Origin: Hypsibius dujardini
Taxonomy: Eukaryota; Tardigrada; Eutardigrada; Parachela; Hypsibiidae
Length of the DNA: 64,000 nt
Reading direction: 5' to 3'
Assembly: GCA_001579985.1 (NCBI GenBank)
Contig: LRSR01010177.1
Location: 33,504 to 97,503, forward strand
The position numbers and the translations under genes were made by a program. The notes under the pieces are model-generated. The model was not told the DNA's origin, did not search any database, and saw only the letters and a program-made list of their open reading frames with translations. Shown piece after piece: positions 23,100 through 36,800 of the stretch (positions are counted from its first letter, which is position 1; the number at the start of each line of letters is the position of its first letter).

Positions 23100-24896
23100 T
23101 TACACAATTTTCTCCAGTTCCTTAGCATAACCGAGCATTGTCTCGGCCACTTCTTGGTAGGATAAGGCGGTCAAATCGGCCGCGGTGATCTGCCGGCCGT
23201 CCGTTTCCATGTCTGACTCTATCAGCAGTTGGTCCTGAATTAGATTGCGTTCCGTGTCGAAGTTGAGGACACCGTTCTGGGCCAGTTTCCATTTGTTCTA
23301 AAGTACGAAGACAAAAACGTAGATTCAGATGGACAGACATAAGATGGACAGAAAGGAGGTTAAGGCAAACCAGCAAGCAGGCAGACAAATATACAGATAG
23401 ATCAGCAGGCAGATGCAGACAGACGCAGGCATACAGAGACACAGACAGTGAGAGACAGACAGACAGACAGACAAAGAGATAGACACATAGCCGAGCAGAC
23501 AGCCAAACAGACAAACAAACAGACAGAAAGCAGATAAACAAATAGATAAACAGAGGACAGCTATCTAGGCAGATAGACGTCCGGTCAGCCAGAAACAAAC
23601 ACAGACAGACAAACAGACAGATAAACAGACAGCCAAACACAGATAAATAGGGAATGTATGCAATTCACTTTGCATGCATGCAACTACAGACCTGATCAAC
23701 GAAAGTCTTAAATTCCGGCTCACTGGTGATGAAGAGCATTTTCCGGGCGGCGTCAGCGCTGATCAATGGGCAGGCTCTACTGATATTCTTTGCAATTTCG
23801 ATTCTGCAACCAACGCATGCGGTTAGAAAGTTCAGCAGTTCAAAGACAGTAACAGGGATAGCAGGCATGAACGAACCGTGTAGTGTTGGCCAGCAATTCC
23901 ATGAAATAGCCGTAGCTCGGTGCAGGGACATTCTTGTGGGCGATGAAGATCTTGCTGTAGCTACCCTCCATCAGACTGCGTTCCAACTGGACGGGGAAGC
24001 TCAGGTACTGGTCCTTTTCGATCTTGTCCAGCGACATCAACTCGACCTCACTGTGAAAGTCACCCAGACGATTCTCCGCCAACAGCGACAGTAGGTACAG
24101 TCCGAGGAGCTGTTGCATCATGGATGAATCCGGAATTCCACCTCTGAAATAGGCATACAAAAATCCACAGTGAACTGATTATTTATAATACCAGAAAGCT
24201 GATCTTGAAAGATCACGCCATCATCCACGAGAAATCGCTTGTAATCAATCAATAAATCAGAAATGCACAGACTTTCGACGATAGGACAGTAATAGTCACG
24301 CGTCGATGAAACTCACGATACTTCATCAATCAATGCAAGGGTAATTGCACCAAACTAATGTGTTGGCAATTAACCGATCAATCAGCAGCCCTTCAGATAA
24401 TTTGCAAGACGTTACCACTATCAATTCGATTTTCTAATTTCAACACCGCCAAGGCCTTCTTACTTGACATCGTAGTAGTAGACCTTCAGCTGATCAATGT
24501 GGCGCTGGAAACTCTTGAGATCACGGTCGAAGATGGCAAACTGAGCTCCCATCTCCAGGACGTCTCCTGGAAAAATCTCAAATTAAAATCAGGACTTCCG
24601 ATTTCCCCCACAAGCGCCACACATGCTGACACCAATTGCAACGCACTGGCTAAAATAATTTCCTGTTTCGAAGCCTCCCCTTCGGCGGTCGGGATGAAAT
24701 GGTGTTCCGTCAAAGCGACCTGCCAAAAACAACAAATGCAACCTTTTTACACCGGAAAGAACGGAAGACCTTCTTAACGTACTTTCAATGAATTGAGCAG
24801 ACTTTCACATTTGGCCTTCTCCATTGGGCGCTTATTCCACTCCTCTGTCAACTGGCGATAGAGCGACATCAGGCTTTGAAGTCCGGTGGCAGACAT
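23100..24896 (-). CDS. PSMD8: 26S proteasome non-ATPase regulatory subunit 8 (Rpn12)
   Basis: Six exons in transcription order: 24783-24896, 24647-24719, 24464-24566, 23877-24143, 23692-23803, 23100-23297 (867 nt, 288 residues). Phases agree at every junction. Family landmarks seen in order: an N-terminal helical region, ILARDVLEMGAQF, the tract LLGLYLLSLLAENRLGDFH, then LMEGSYSK, the CSN8/PSMD8 region, and a C-terminus ending YAKELEKIV, like the YARQLEMIV end of the human protein. It is a lid subunit of the 19S regulatory particle and acts in nucleus and cytosol in ubiquitin-dependent proteolysis. The start MSATGLQSL lacks the long N-terminal extension annotated in some mammals. It lies head to head with XPO7. 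Intron 5 (23298-23691) holds a (TCTG)n tract on the sense strand. Confidence 0.95.
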
Positions 24897-25614
24897 AATG
24901 GTGGCGAGAAAGAAAGTCTCAATAAAAACGTCGTCCTCGTCGTGTAAAAGGCCCGAAACTTTTCTCCTAGCAGCTTGAATCGCAAGATCGTGCTTCTGCC
25001 AACAACGGCCACGATAATAGTAAATAAGAAATTCCAAGCGAACGGAGCGGAAATCGCGGATCTTGGAGATTTTAGGGAAGATATGCTGAAGAGCTCGCTA
25101 GTGTTGTGGGAAAAAAAGAATGCGAGTCACGGTGTGGAACTCCACACTTCAGTGGTGCTGGCATTTTGGCAGTTACGCTTCTAAGAATCCCATGGTAGTG
25201 GAATGCGCCAATTAATGGAGGTGGAACTGCGCTTTTGGATTATTGTGATTTGCTTAATGGACGTTGACGGCTTTTTGGCCGTAACCACAAGACTGCGCAA
25301 CAAATCACAACAAAGACAAAAACCGTTCATTCATTTTCTGTTTTTTTTTTTTCAACAAGAAATAGGATTTTTGCGGTGGCGGTGATTTCGTTCTCCGAAT
25401 CTGGATTCAACAAGCTGCTGGACATTGAAATTTATTGTGATGGCGGGAGAAAAGCGGCGGCTTTGAGCGGAAAGCGGAACGATGTGAAAGACATTTTCCT
25501 TAAAAAGTTATTTTCTCAAAATCAGCTCTCGGAGGTCGTGCCGTGACACCTTCCGCTCCACCACCCGAATCCCACCGGGGTTGTCATTTTGCATTGCGGA
25601 ACATATCCCGCAAA
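24897..25614. promoter_or_regulatory. Shared divergent upstream region of PSMD8 and XPO7
   Basis: 718 bp separate the two start codons, which point away from each other. No third gene is seen, so this short interval presumably holds both promoters and 5' UTRs. Candidate elements cannot be named from sequence alone. A poly(T) run lies near 25342-25352. Confidence 0.55.
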
Positions 25615-28600
25615 ATGATGAACAGCATGGAGCAGGTATGGATCACCAGGTTTTTGGTTTCGGCCGGTTGTTTTCAAGGATGGAATTTGTCTTTCCTTAG
25701 GAGATACTCCAGATTGAGGCGTACAGCCGTCAGTTTTACGAGCCGCAGAACGCGCTCCAGCAGAAGGAGGCGGAGAAAGCGTTGATTCACTTCGCAGAGA
25801 GTCAGGATGTCCTGCAGAAATGCACGGTTCTGCTGGAACGCGGTCAGGTGAGTGGAGAGGAACGGGAACGGGAAAATTGTCAGAGGCGTCTCTGAGGATT
25901 CCCTTGGAATTTTGTGTGAAAACTCCGTTCTTTTCACCCACTTTAGTCGCCCTATTCCATTGTTCTGGCCCTAAATACCTTGACGAAACTGTGTATGAAG
26001 CAGCCGTCTCTGCCGCTGAATCAGCGAATCGACATCCGTAAGGAAGAACAATAATTGGAATGACATTTTTTAGGAATATTTTCTATTTTATGATGTAGGT
26101 AATTTCATTTTACGATTCCTCTACGCAAATCCCAAGCAGATGCCCTATGTGATGCAAGCGGCAACGAAGGTTTGTGCGCTGAAATGGGATTTCCTATTTT
26201 TGGAATCTATTCTGAGCGTTTGTTGTGGTTTTCCCTCTCGCACAGCTGTTCGCGACGATTGTGAAATTCGGCTGGTTCGATCGGGAAAAGGATGACTTCA
26301 TGTTCCGCAGCGTCATCACCGATGTTATGAAGTTCATCGAGGTTAGTTTGGAGCGTTTTGGTATTTTAAAAAGAGTAACTCGAATTTTTCGAATTATTTT
26401 TTATTTTTGAAACCTGATTATCCGTCAATCAAGCAATCAATAGTTACTGTCAGGTACGTTTGTCCACACAGTGCAGTTGAAAGTTTCAGGTCGTCATCAA
26501 TCAACAAATCAATCAGTATTGACCAAGCTTGGTCTTTGGATGCTACGATGATTTGCAAGATCCGAACGCCAGTGAAAAATCTGCCGTGATGACACGTGAC
26601 AAAATCTTAAACCACTCTAAACTCATCAAAACCCAGCGAACCCAATCCAAGGAACACAACGAACGAGAACCTAACGAACAATAGCAATAAATGAGCCACT
26701 CTCTCGAAACTGAGCTTAGTTATTCGATATATTATCATATATTTTTTTTATGGTAAAATATGATCGTATTTTTCTGATTCCTTTTTTTCCTCCAGGGATC
26801 CATGGAACAAAGTGTGGTTGGCATTCAACTGCTCACTGCCCTAGTCATTGAGATGTGCCATCCCAGTGGCGTAAGTTGTTTATCCCATTTTCTCTCGGAA
26901 ACCCGAAAGCTCTTACTGACGCTATCTAATTATCTCCTTGCAGGGTGATTCGGCGCGGTCCATGTCCCTCCACATGAAGACCTCCTCGACGTTCCGGGAG
27001 AACCAGCTGTATGACATCTACAAACTGGCTTGCAGTCTCCTCGAGAACGCCGTCAAGAATGGGCAGGGAACATTCGAGGTACAGAATTGAGCTATGCTGT
27101 TTTCTGACGCTACGAGAGGCGCATCTTCTTACTCCGCTACTCGGGAGTTCTTCTCGCGGTGGCTTCCGCACTCCTCGCAGACCGAGTTTACATTACTGGG
27201 CTATTCCGATATTTCTTCACCCTATTACTGACATTCCCAATACCGAGACACCTCCCATCATCCCTTTATTGGGTCTGTTCTAGCGTTGTACAGTAATGCT
27301 GGATTTTCTAGGCCGGAGCTCGTCCGTTTTTCCGCCCGGAGACCCTCCCGTACTTCTCTAGTTTGCTCAGCTTAGCACTCGCCTGCCTGAACTACGACTT
27401 CATCGGGACGGCTACGGATGAGTCGGACGACGCCAACACCGTCCAGATCCCCGTCACCTGGCGAACAAGTACAGTAGCAGCGCCTGTCGACTCAAAGTTT
27501 ACCTCTCTAATTATTCCATATTTTCCTGCCGATTCAGCTTTCCTTGACTTGGACCATTTGAAACTCTTCTTCAATCTCTTTGCCGCCCTCCCGCCGAACA
27601 TCGGATACCTGGTTAGTCAATCTAGAGTCAATTTATCCTCACCTTCATCGGTTGTTGTGATAGTTCACGACAAAGAGTTGGGATTTCTTTACAGGCACTG
27701 GGCATCCTCATCCAACTGGCCTCCGTGAGACGATCTCTTTTCAATGCATCGGAGCGTACGAAATACCTCAACACGCTCATATCCGGTGTTCGCGACATCC
27801 TCGAAAACCATTTCACGGTCAGTTCTAGTGTGCCATGAATACATTCCATTTTACTTATTTTTATATGTTTGAAAAATAGCTATTTTATTTATTTTATTGG
27901 TGTATATTTTGGTTAAATTTTTGCTAGAATCTGGAAGATCCGCAGTGTTATCACGAATTCTGCCGGCTGCTGGCCCGTCTCAAGGCCAGCTTCCAGCTTA
28001 GCGAGCTGATGGAGTCCGACAACTACACTAGCTTCATCCAAGAAGTGGCCAAGTTCACGGTCATGAGCTTGCAGCAGCTGCAGTTCAGCCACAACAGCCT
28101 GCACTATATTCTCAGCCTCTGGCAGCGCCTCGTCGCATCCATGCCCTACGTCAAGTCCAGCCAGCCGCACCACCTCGACACATACGCGCCGGAAGTGTCG
28201 CGCGCCATGATTATGGCCCACCTGCAGATGGTGTCCCGGGTGATCAACGACGGCATGGAAGACCCGATTGACGACTTGGGCCTGTTGCAGCAGCAGCTGG
28301 ATCAGTTTGCCATTATTGTGCGCTGCGAGTATGAAGCCAACTGCACGTTCATCGTCCAGCTGTTTGAGCGATCCGCGCGGCTGTATGATGACCTGCTGAA
28401 GAAAGCCGGTAGTGCGGAGAAGGATGTCTTGATTGAAGAAGGTAAGTCCATTACAGATGCAGATTTGTATGTCTGTCTCTCTTCCTCTTTGTCGTCTATT
28501 TTTCTGTCCATTCATGTGTCTATCTGTCTGCCTGCCTGCATGTCTGCCTATATCTGTTCATCTGTCTATGTGCCTGCTTGTCTGCCTGTCACTCTGAGTG

Positions 28601-31600
28601 TCTGTTCCTTAGCCTATTCTTTGCATGGCTAAATGTTGTACTCAACTAACATACTCTTTCCTTGTTTTCAGAGAGACTAGCATGGCTCGTTTACTTCATC
28701 GGTGCTGCGATTAGTGGACGAGTAGCTTACACTGCATCCGACGAGACGGACGGCATTGACGCCCAACTAATTTGCCGGTAATTTTCGGTTTTTTCTGCAA
28801 TTACTCGTGTGTCCGCGTACGCTCTGGTTACCCCTTTTTCCCGCTGTTGTATTACCCAACGTAATTCGGTGTAATACCAATCTATGTTTCCATTTTAGGG
28901 TGATGAGGTTAATGGGCTATACGGATAACAAGTTGAACCGTCGGAAAAGCGAAAAGCTGGAGCTTGCGAACATGCAGTTTTTCGAGTACTTCCGGAAGGT
29001 GTATATCGGTGACCAGTCACCCAAGGGTGTCTACCAGGTCATGAAGACGGAATTGGGTATTGATGACGAGCTGGTGGTCATGAGCATTATGATACGGAAA
29101 ATGTGAGTTGTACTTGCGATGACCTTATTCCATACTTCTGTCTGTCTGTTTGTCTGTTGGTCTTTCTTGCCGCTTCTCTCTCTTTCATCCATCTTGTACG
29201 TCTGTCTGTTTTCGTATTCACTCCCGTTTAGGTTGTGACTGCCTGCCTCCTTTCTTTCTGAATTTGGTGTTCCTCTTTCTTCCACAGTGTGACGAACCTA
29301 AAGTTCTGGGGCGACAGTGATAATGTTGTGACGCGCAGTCTACAGCTCTTGAACGACCTGTCCATGGGCTACAGCAGTATTCGCCGGATGGTCAAGCTGG
29401 ACGAAGTACAGTTTCTGCTGAAGAACCACACGGTATAGTGCTTCTCTTGTTGTTCTTGTTCACTACTACGCGTGCTCACCCACATGTAGATTGACCACAC
29501 ATTTTGTGCTGTGCAGAGTGACAACTTCCCATTCCTCGGCACCAATTCCACCCTAGTCGACCTAAAATGCCGCACCGCTTTCTACGCCTCCTTAGCTCGC
29601 TTGCTCTCGACCGAACTTGTCGAAGATGAGGACAAACTGGAGGAGTTCATGCGGCCAATTGGCGGTGAGATTGTTGAGACTTGTTTGTTCGAGTTCTCCC
29701 TTTGTGCTTCGAATGACCCATTCCCATGGTGCCTGCCCATCGTGGCTGGCATCTCTGGTCTTTTCGGAGAGCGAGTTGGTGTTACTGGGCTGAGCCGGCA
29801 CTTTGCTGGTCTTTGCATTTCCAATACCAAGACATGTTTGTTTGCCCACTACGTTCATGACTGTCTGTATAGACTGTGTGACTATGTTAGAGACTGGCTG
29901 TTATGCCTTTTTGTTTTCCTGATTGTCTGCCTGCCTGTTGCTCTATCTAGCTCTCTGCCTCTCTGTCTGTCTATCTATCTACTTGTCTGTCTGTGTCTTT
30001 TTCTGGTTGCTTATCTGCCTAAAACTTTCTGCATTGTCTTTCAAGACTAATTCGTTCTCATTTCTCCAGCTGAGTTTGAGACCCTCGGGCGGCTTATGTC
30101 CAACGTTGGCACACCCCTCTTCAATGAGAAGGAAGCCAAGTTGGCGGCCATCGGCATCGCGCGCGACCTCCGCGGCATCTGCTCCTCTCTGCTGAACCGA
30201 AACGCCTACGTTCTGTTTTTCGAGTGGATGCAAGTCTTGACGACGTTTACAATTGTTACATGACACCGTCGCCGTGTTCGCTTCTTGATTTACGTGTGTT
30301 TTCTATAGATATCCAAAGTACCTGGCCGTGTGTGAACGGGTGGTGGAGTTCTGGTATTCCGACCCGGCCGTCACCAATCCCATGCTCAAGTTTATGTCCG
30401 AGCTGGATCAGAATCGCTCGCAACGGATAGCCTTCGACATTTCCTCGCCCAACAATATTTTACTCTTCAAAGAAATCTGCAAAATTTTTACTGTATATGG
30501 TGAGTGACTGTCAGCTCTTCCGACTTTCTGTCTGCCAGTTTCTTTCCTTGTTAGTGTCTATCAATATGTGTCTGGCTGTCTGCCTGCCTGTTGCCGATAC
30601 GGTGCGTCTGCCGGTCTACCTGCTTGCCTGTTTCTTGCGTCGCTGCCCGTATACCTGAATGTCTATCTTTTTATTGACTATTTAATTACTGATAACTGCT
30701 TTTTTCAGGCACCCGTATCCTGTCGCTGACTGACATTCCCAAGACGGACCTCTACCCGAAGAAGCTCAAGGGGATTGGCGTGGCGATGAACATGTTTTTC
30801 TACGCCCTCCAGGGCTCCTACTGCAACTTTGGCGTGTTTGTGCTGTACGGCGACCGGACGCTGGATGAGGCCTTCCAGGTGCTTCTCAAGCTGATGACGT
30901 CACTTTCGCATTCTGATCTCTTGGTAGGGTGACCCATCACTGGCATGTTATTAACTCGGGCTAGTATTATGAATGCTAATGTGAAGCTTGTTCTTACCAC
31001 GCAGGAGTATCCTAAATTAGGCTCGGCATATTACACCCTACTTCACCAAATCGGTCTGAATCATATTGACTTTTTGGTCAGCGTGGAAGTGCCGGTGTTT
31101 CTGTACATTCTCGACAGTATCACGAAGGGAGTCAATGCCATCGGTATAATTGCAGCTTTCGTTGTTATCTATTGGCTTTTCTGTCTTGTCTATCTGCCTG
31201 TCTGTCTGTCTGTTACAGCTGCCATTTCTTAGATTTGAATTCTAATTGCTATTGATACTAATTATTATCGTTTGCCCCTACAGACAACAATATGTGCAAC
31301 AACAGTTGCAGTGCCCTGGACAGTCTCTTGACCCACCTCTTCCGTGAACTACAACGCCGCCAGAAGCATCCGGAACTGGCAACGCAGGATAACCGATCAT
31401 CTGCCTTAGTGGTTTACGAGGGTCAACCGACACGTTTCCAGCAGATTCTCGCCGGTCTCCTGCGGGTCATCATGTTTGACGATGGGCGCAACCAGTGGAA
31501 CTACTCGCGTCCGCTGTTGGTCCTGATTTTCCTCTGTGATAGGGTAGGTGTCGTCTGGAACTCGCCGAAATCTTTTACAAATTAATTAAGTAGATAAGAC

Positions 31601-32086
31601 AGCAGATAGACAGATAGACATGCGGGCAGACAGGTCGACAAGCAGACGGCCTGACTGATTGATGGTAAGACAAATATTTTTTTGCTGTTGTAGCATTTCC
31701 AAGAGCTGCAACCGCGTATCGTCCAATCATATCCCGAGGATAAGCGCAACCAAGTAGCGCATTGCTTCACCGTCCTGATGGAAGGGGTCGAGAAGAATCT
31801 GACTAACAAGACACGTGACAGGTAAGAGAAACTATTTATAGCAACGTCTCTTACTGTTTAGAAAAGCATCCAATTCGGCAACTGTTTTGGTGCTCTGTAC
31901 AGATTCACCCAGAATCTGTCAGTGTTCCGTCGCGAGCTTAATGAAACGCAAAAGGGCATGGAGGCCGTCAATCCCATGATGGACTGGATTGCGATGCGCG
32001 AGGAGCTGGACAAGTTTTGGCAGCGACTCAACACCGAATTTGTCGGCGCTGGAGGTGCGTTCGGTAGCTTTGTAGATTTCGAGTAA
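25615..32086 (+). CDS. XPO7: Exportin-7 (RanBP16 family nuclear transport receptor)
   Basis: Twenty-two exons: 25615-25635, 25701-25847, 25947-26037, 26099-26169, 26246-26341, 26796-26870, 26944-27078, 27312-27468, 27538-27611, 27695-27817, 27928-28441, 28672-28777, 28899-29102, 29288-29432, 29517-29664, 30070-30229, 30309-30499, 30709-30923, 31005-31143, 31284-31543, 31694-31821, 31903-32086 (3384 nt, 1127 residues; human is 1087). Phases are consistent throughout. Colinear similarity to exportin-7 includes [78 protein letters not shown] and [13 protein letters not shown]. It is a HEAT-repeat, RanGTP-dependent export/import receptor. One intron (30230-30308) uses a GC donor. The C-terminal tail is uncertain because a strong donor (GGAG|GTGCGT, 32055) precedes the stop used here. 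Confidence 0.96.
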
Positions 32087-33890
32087 TGCACACGCTGCCC
32101 TTCTTTTTTCATTTCCTTTCTCGCGGTCACATGTCTTAGTGATTTTGGGTTCTATACCACGTCAGTTTCCTCGGTTGTGTGTGTTGTTGCAGAAAATTAC
32201 GTTGCCTTTAACATCGGGCTGTGATGGTGGTGGAGGGGTTCTCATTTTTCTGAGGCGCTACACCTCTGTTTGATCGCGCTTTTATCTTCTGTCACGAGCG
32301 CTGTCTCATTCTCGGAACATGTTTTCCTCGTGGCTTGTCAAGAATGTGAGTGTGAGTACGGTTTTAGAGCAATCCGGCCATTTTTTTATTACTTCTCGGC
32401 TGTAATACTAGACTGGTCTGTATTGACTACCACCATTTTGTAGCGGGCGGTTTTCTCGTGGTCGTGATTTCTGACTTTTTAATCACTCTCTTGGTTTTAC
32501 CGATAACAAATTGTCGCCATCAGATGATTTGGTGTTAGTGACCACCGTTAAATTTTTCGCATCAACCCATGTGGGTCTAGTCTGCCTGGAAGATCAGTGT
32601 GTCTGTATGTCTGTCTGTTCGCCTGTCTGTCCGTCAGTCAAATTGGATTTCACAAATGTATTTTTTCGAATCGTACCATTATCATTCATATCGTTCACAC
32701 AATTTACTAATCCTCTCCTCCCAGAGCGAAAATTATTCCGCGAGTTTATCAGTGCCATGCCTATAATATAACGAAGGAGGTTGAGGGAAGGCCAGTGGCC
32801 GAGAAAAGGGACGATGCCGTAGGAAGTGATGAAGACGAGGGCGTGGCCCAATTGCATCTTACTGATAGCGTTCAAAAGTCCAAAGATTTGTCCACCGAAT
32901 GACATCAAAAGCTATCCCCCTTTATAGAATCGGGCTTACAATCTGCAAATTTCGGAAGGTCCTCCTCTGCAGTTAACTTGACATAACAAATCAACGATTG
33001 ATTGAACGATCGTATTAAATAACTGTTTATTAACTGACGAGCAATCAACTACAATAATGCTGTCTTGCATGGCATCTCTCAAATCTAACTAGAGAGGAGC
33101 TTCAGATACTTTCAAATTATGAGCCGGACCCTACAAAGGGGGATTAGTTTTTGATATCAGTCGGTAGTCGAATCTCTGGGCTCCCGAGTGACATCAATAA
33201 ACTGCGCTGTATGGACGACATGTAACGGACAATTCTTTGTCAAGCCGACCCTGCTATGCCCACAAAATCCTGGAGCAGGCCGCTTAAGCAAGCTCACCCA
33301 CAACGGAACACGTACAACGCAGTATATGTACACTTTGGTAAATAATTAAGGACATGCACATGTGGACATCTGCCTTTGATACACCGTTTGGGCGGCTAGA
33401 ACTTCGGGCTAGTGCTCTTGTAACACGGGCGCACCTCAACAAAAGCCACATCCGCACAGTATATCTTTCTCTTCATAACACCGAAGAATGGGGGGAAAAA
33501 TAACGCAATAAAAAACACCCTCGACTGTCACAATATGCAATCGAACAAGATAAAAAGTACGTGTTAACTTCGAACAAAAGAGACCGCACAAACAACCAGC
33601 ATGAACGACGACCACCCACCAAACGTTTCGGTAAACAGAACCGCAAAGAGAGAAGGGGAAAGAAGAATCCGGTTAAAACGAAGTTGCGGGGGAGCGTTGG
33701 GTGGTGAGAGAAGAAAACGAGATCGGGTTAATACTCCGCGCCACGCTGTGGTAATTTCCGTCTGCAGCAGGGAAATGGCCTTGTCCTCGACACCTTTCTT
33801 GTCCCCCATCACGCTGTTTCCCTGGGAGAGGGCGACGATTCGGAATTCTGTATGTGTGTGGTGTCTTCCACAAACGGATTCAGGGTTGGC
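32087..33890. other. Tail-to-tail region between XPO7 and beta-TrCP
   Basis: No independent gene is seen. It should contain both 3' UTRs. Possible extra XPO7 terminal exons follow acceptors at 32192 and near 32725. A plus-strand AATAAA lies at 33196-33201 and a minus-strand AATAAA (tttatt) at 33026-33031, either of which could serve. The open frames at 33564-34117 are antisense to the beta-TrCP end or spurious. Confidence 0.45.
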
Positions 33891-36800
33891 TCAAGGCTCG
33901 AACGCCACAGCGACACCGCCCGGCTTGGCGGTGGAGGACGGAAGGGCGCCACCACTGGCAGAACTGTTGCCAGCGGGGTTGTCACTCCGGCTTTGGTTTC
34001 GCGGTTGAGGAAGGGAGACAGTGGTATTGTTGAAGAAGTCCCAAATGAGGATGGTGTCGTCGTGACTGCTGCTGACAATTTGGAACTCGTCAAATTGCAA
34101 CCGGAACACCCGTCCACTGTGCTCCTAGAGAGAGGGAAAAACAGAATTGAGACATGTGAAACGCCGTTTGCTTTATGGTCACAATAGTCAAGGTTTTGTT
34201 ATAAACCCATCTACCTGTCTGTTTCCATTGTCTGTTTGCCTGTTTTGACTGTCTGTCAATTATTTTAAAACGCCACCAATCCTTCCAGTGGCTATTTCCG
34301 TTGATACTGCCTGTCAAAGCTCTCTGTCTGTCTGTCTCGCATATGCCGTCCCTGTTCCTTGGTCTGTCCCTATGTGCTGGAAATGTCTTATTCTTTGCAA
34401 ATTCTGGCTGAGTTCATCGGTATAGTGTCTATATCCTTGACGGTTCATCATGTTGTCCTAGTGAGAAACAGTGCCTTCAGTATCTCTCAGCATAGACTGT
34501 CTGTCTGTCTATCCATTTAGTGCCGCAGTCTACGTTTGTGCCTGACTGCATTTCTTGTCTAGCTGCCTGTCGGGCGGTTTGTTTGCACGTCGGTCTGTGA
34601 GCCCTATTATCGCTCCACCTGGTTCGAGGTCAGGTCTCTACTGCCTGGCAGTGTCCCCCGAATACATTTCCGACTGCCTGTCTGAATCCTTTTCCAACCT
34701 ACCACAAGAGTTTTGACACAAAGCGATGAGGCAAGAGTCCGCGGATCAAGCGCCGCTTGGAGATCCCATATTTTAATCTTTCTGTAAAAACAGCCATATA
34801 TCAACCTGTGCCGCACAGCGAGTATCTGCCAGAATTCCGTACCCGTCGTAGGCGCCGCTGACGATGCGCTTGTTGTCGAACCGGATGCACCGCACCAGCT
34901 CCTCGTGGCCCTCCAGAACCCGCAAGCAGGCCCCACACTCAATGTCCCACAGCCTACAGTACAACGAACACAAGCATCCATTTAGCATATACATGGAGGC
35001 TGGTAAATGCCGGATCAATGAACGTGTGCCGTGTGTGTGTGTGTGGCACCCCCGTGACGACCGGTATAACGTAGAGGTGGAAAGGGAGAGAGTAAAGTGT
35101 GCATTTGCAATGCATGTGCGCATTTACCGTATTGTATTATCGGAACTTCCGCTGGCAATTAGACGGTCTTTGTATTGTAAACACGCGATACCCCGCTTAT
35201 GTCCCTGCAGCGTGCGCACAAACTCGCACGTCGCCGTGCTCCATACCTATCGGGCGGGGATAATAATACACACGGTTAGGTAACACGGAAAAGAGAAATT
35301 TTGCAATCCCCGTGCCTCAGAAGTGTTTTGTCGCATGTAAATGCACGTCTGAAGACATGACTATCGCCAACGTCAATCTCAAACCTTCAAGACATTCATG
35401 TGTCACGCTCAATTTCATGCTCCTCAATTCAAAGGCATGCCTTTCTGCAATGTCTGCGTCTGTATTAATTTCTGTCTGTCTGTTTGTCTCTCGGTTACTA
35501 CACATCTGTCAGCGTATTTGTCAGTCTACTCACTAGTTGTGAAAATGTCTGTCTGCTCGTGTGTCGTTTTCAGATCGTACGTCTGTCTTCTTAATCCCAA
35601 CAATTTCCTCAGCGATGGTTCGATGCCTCTCTGCCTATTGGTTAAATGTCTGTCTAAGTTGAGGGGGGAGGTGTTCAAACTGTCTTCCGGCTGGCCCCTT
35701 CCAGCGGGTTCTGCTCATTGCCTACTCCAGTCATAAAACTCTAACAACAGTCTACACTTCAGTTAAGACAAACAGCAGCGCGACGGAAGGAGCTTGTAAA
35801 CTCACCTTGATGGTGCGATCACCGGAGGCCGACACAATGTACTTCTCATCAAAGTCCACCACGTTCACGGCGGCTCGATGGCCGACCAGCACGCGACGCA
35901 GAGCAATGTCTTTGGCGGAAAGCATGTCCCAGACGGCAATCGATCGATCCTGGGGGAATGGATGAAAAAATGAGGGACGAGGTTGAAAATGAACGGACAA
36001 TTATGCAAATAAGGAGACGGGCAGACAAGCCCATAGACCAACCAAAAAAGTAGAGATTGGCACGATTGACAGATTGGCACGTTGAGATAGGGACTAGCGC
36101 CCGAGCAAACAGAAAAACTGGATAGCGGATTAGTTAGACAGGCAGAGGGATAGTCAGACAGACAGACATCTACAAAGACAGGCAAACTGGCTGACTGACT
36201 AGAAAGGCAGGCAGACACACATATAAGTGACAGACACTTTGACAAGCTAACAAAGCGACAGGTAGACATAGAGGCAAACAGACAAGTGGGCAGACAAACC
36301 CACTAATCCACGAGGTAAATATACAGGCAAGTAAGATAATATTCCTGCCTGATCGATCAACAGACAGATATGCACACATGCAACACGACAAACTGCCAGA
36401 CAAGTCCTTACACAACCCGTCTGATTAAAAGGATACTCATCATCGATACCTTGGAGCAGGTGACCATCATGCCGTTTTGAAAGCGCACATGTAGTACGGC
36501 CTCGCAATGGTGCACCAGTGTGTTGAGCATTTCCCCGCGAGCTATGTCCCAGACACGAACGGTCGAATCACTTGATCCACTGACAATGATCCGTTCATCG
36601 TACTGCAGGCACAACACCGATCCCGTGTGTCCAGTCAGAATCTGCGAACACTGCAGATTCGACCGATCCCACACCTGCAAAAAAACAAGCCAACTCCCAA
36701 TTATTATTCATAGTTAAAAAAATGTCCATTCACTGGGTGATACTCGGTTTTGATTGTGATAAAATCAAGTGACCAAGTGAAGGCAATCATTTCGGCGTAA

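Noticed and set aside
24774-25037. Longer N-terminus for PSMD8 beginning at 25037
   Set aside because: The upstream start is TTG, not ATG, and the added residues do not resemble the family. ATG at 24896 gives the expected N-terminus.
27913-28515. 200-codon minus-strand frame
   Set aside because: It is antisense to the largest XPO7 exon, whose plus-strand product matches exportin-7 throughout.
33564-34187. Overlapping open frames on both strands near the beta-TrCP end
   Set aside because: The frame matching the WD40 domain (33891-34124, minus) accounts for the coding signal. The others are shadows.
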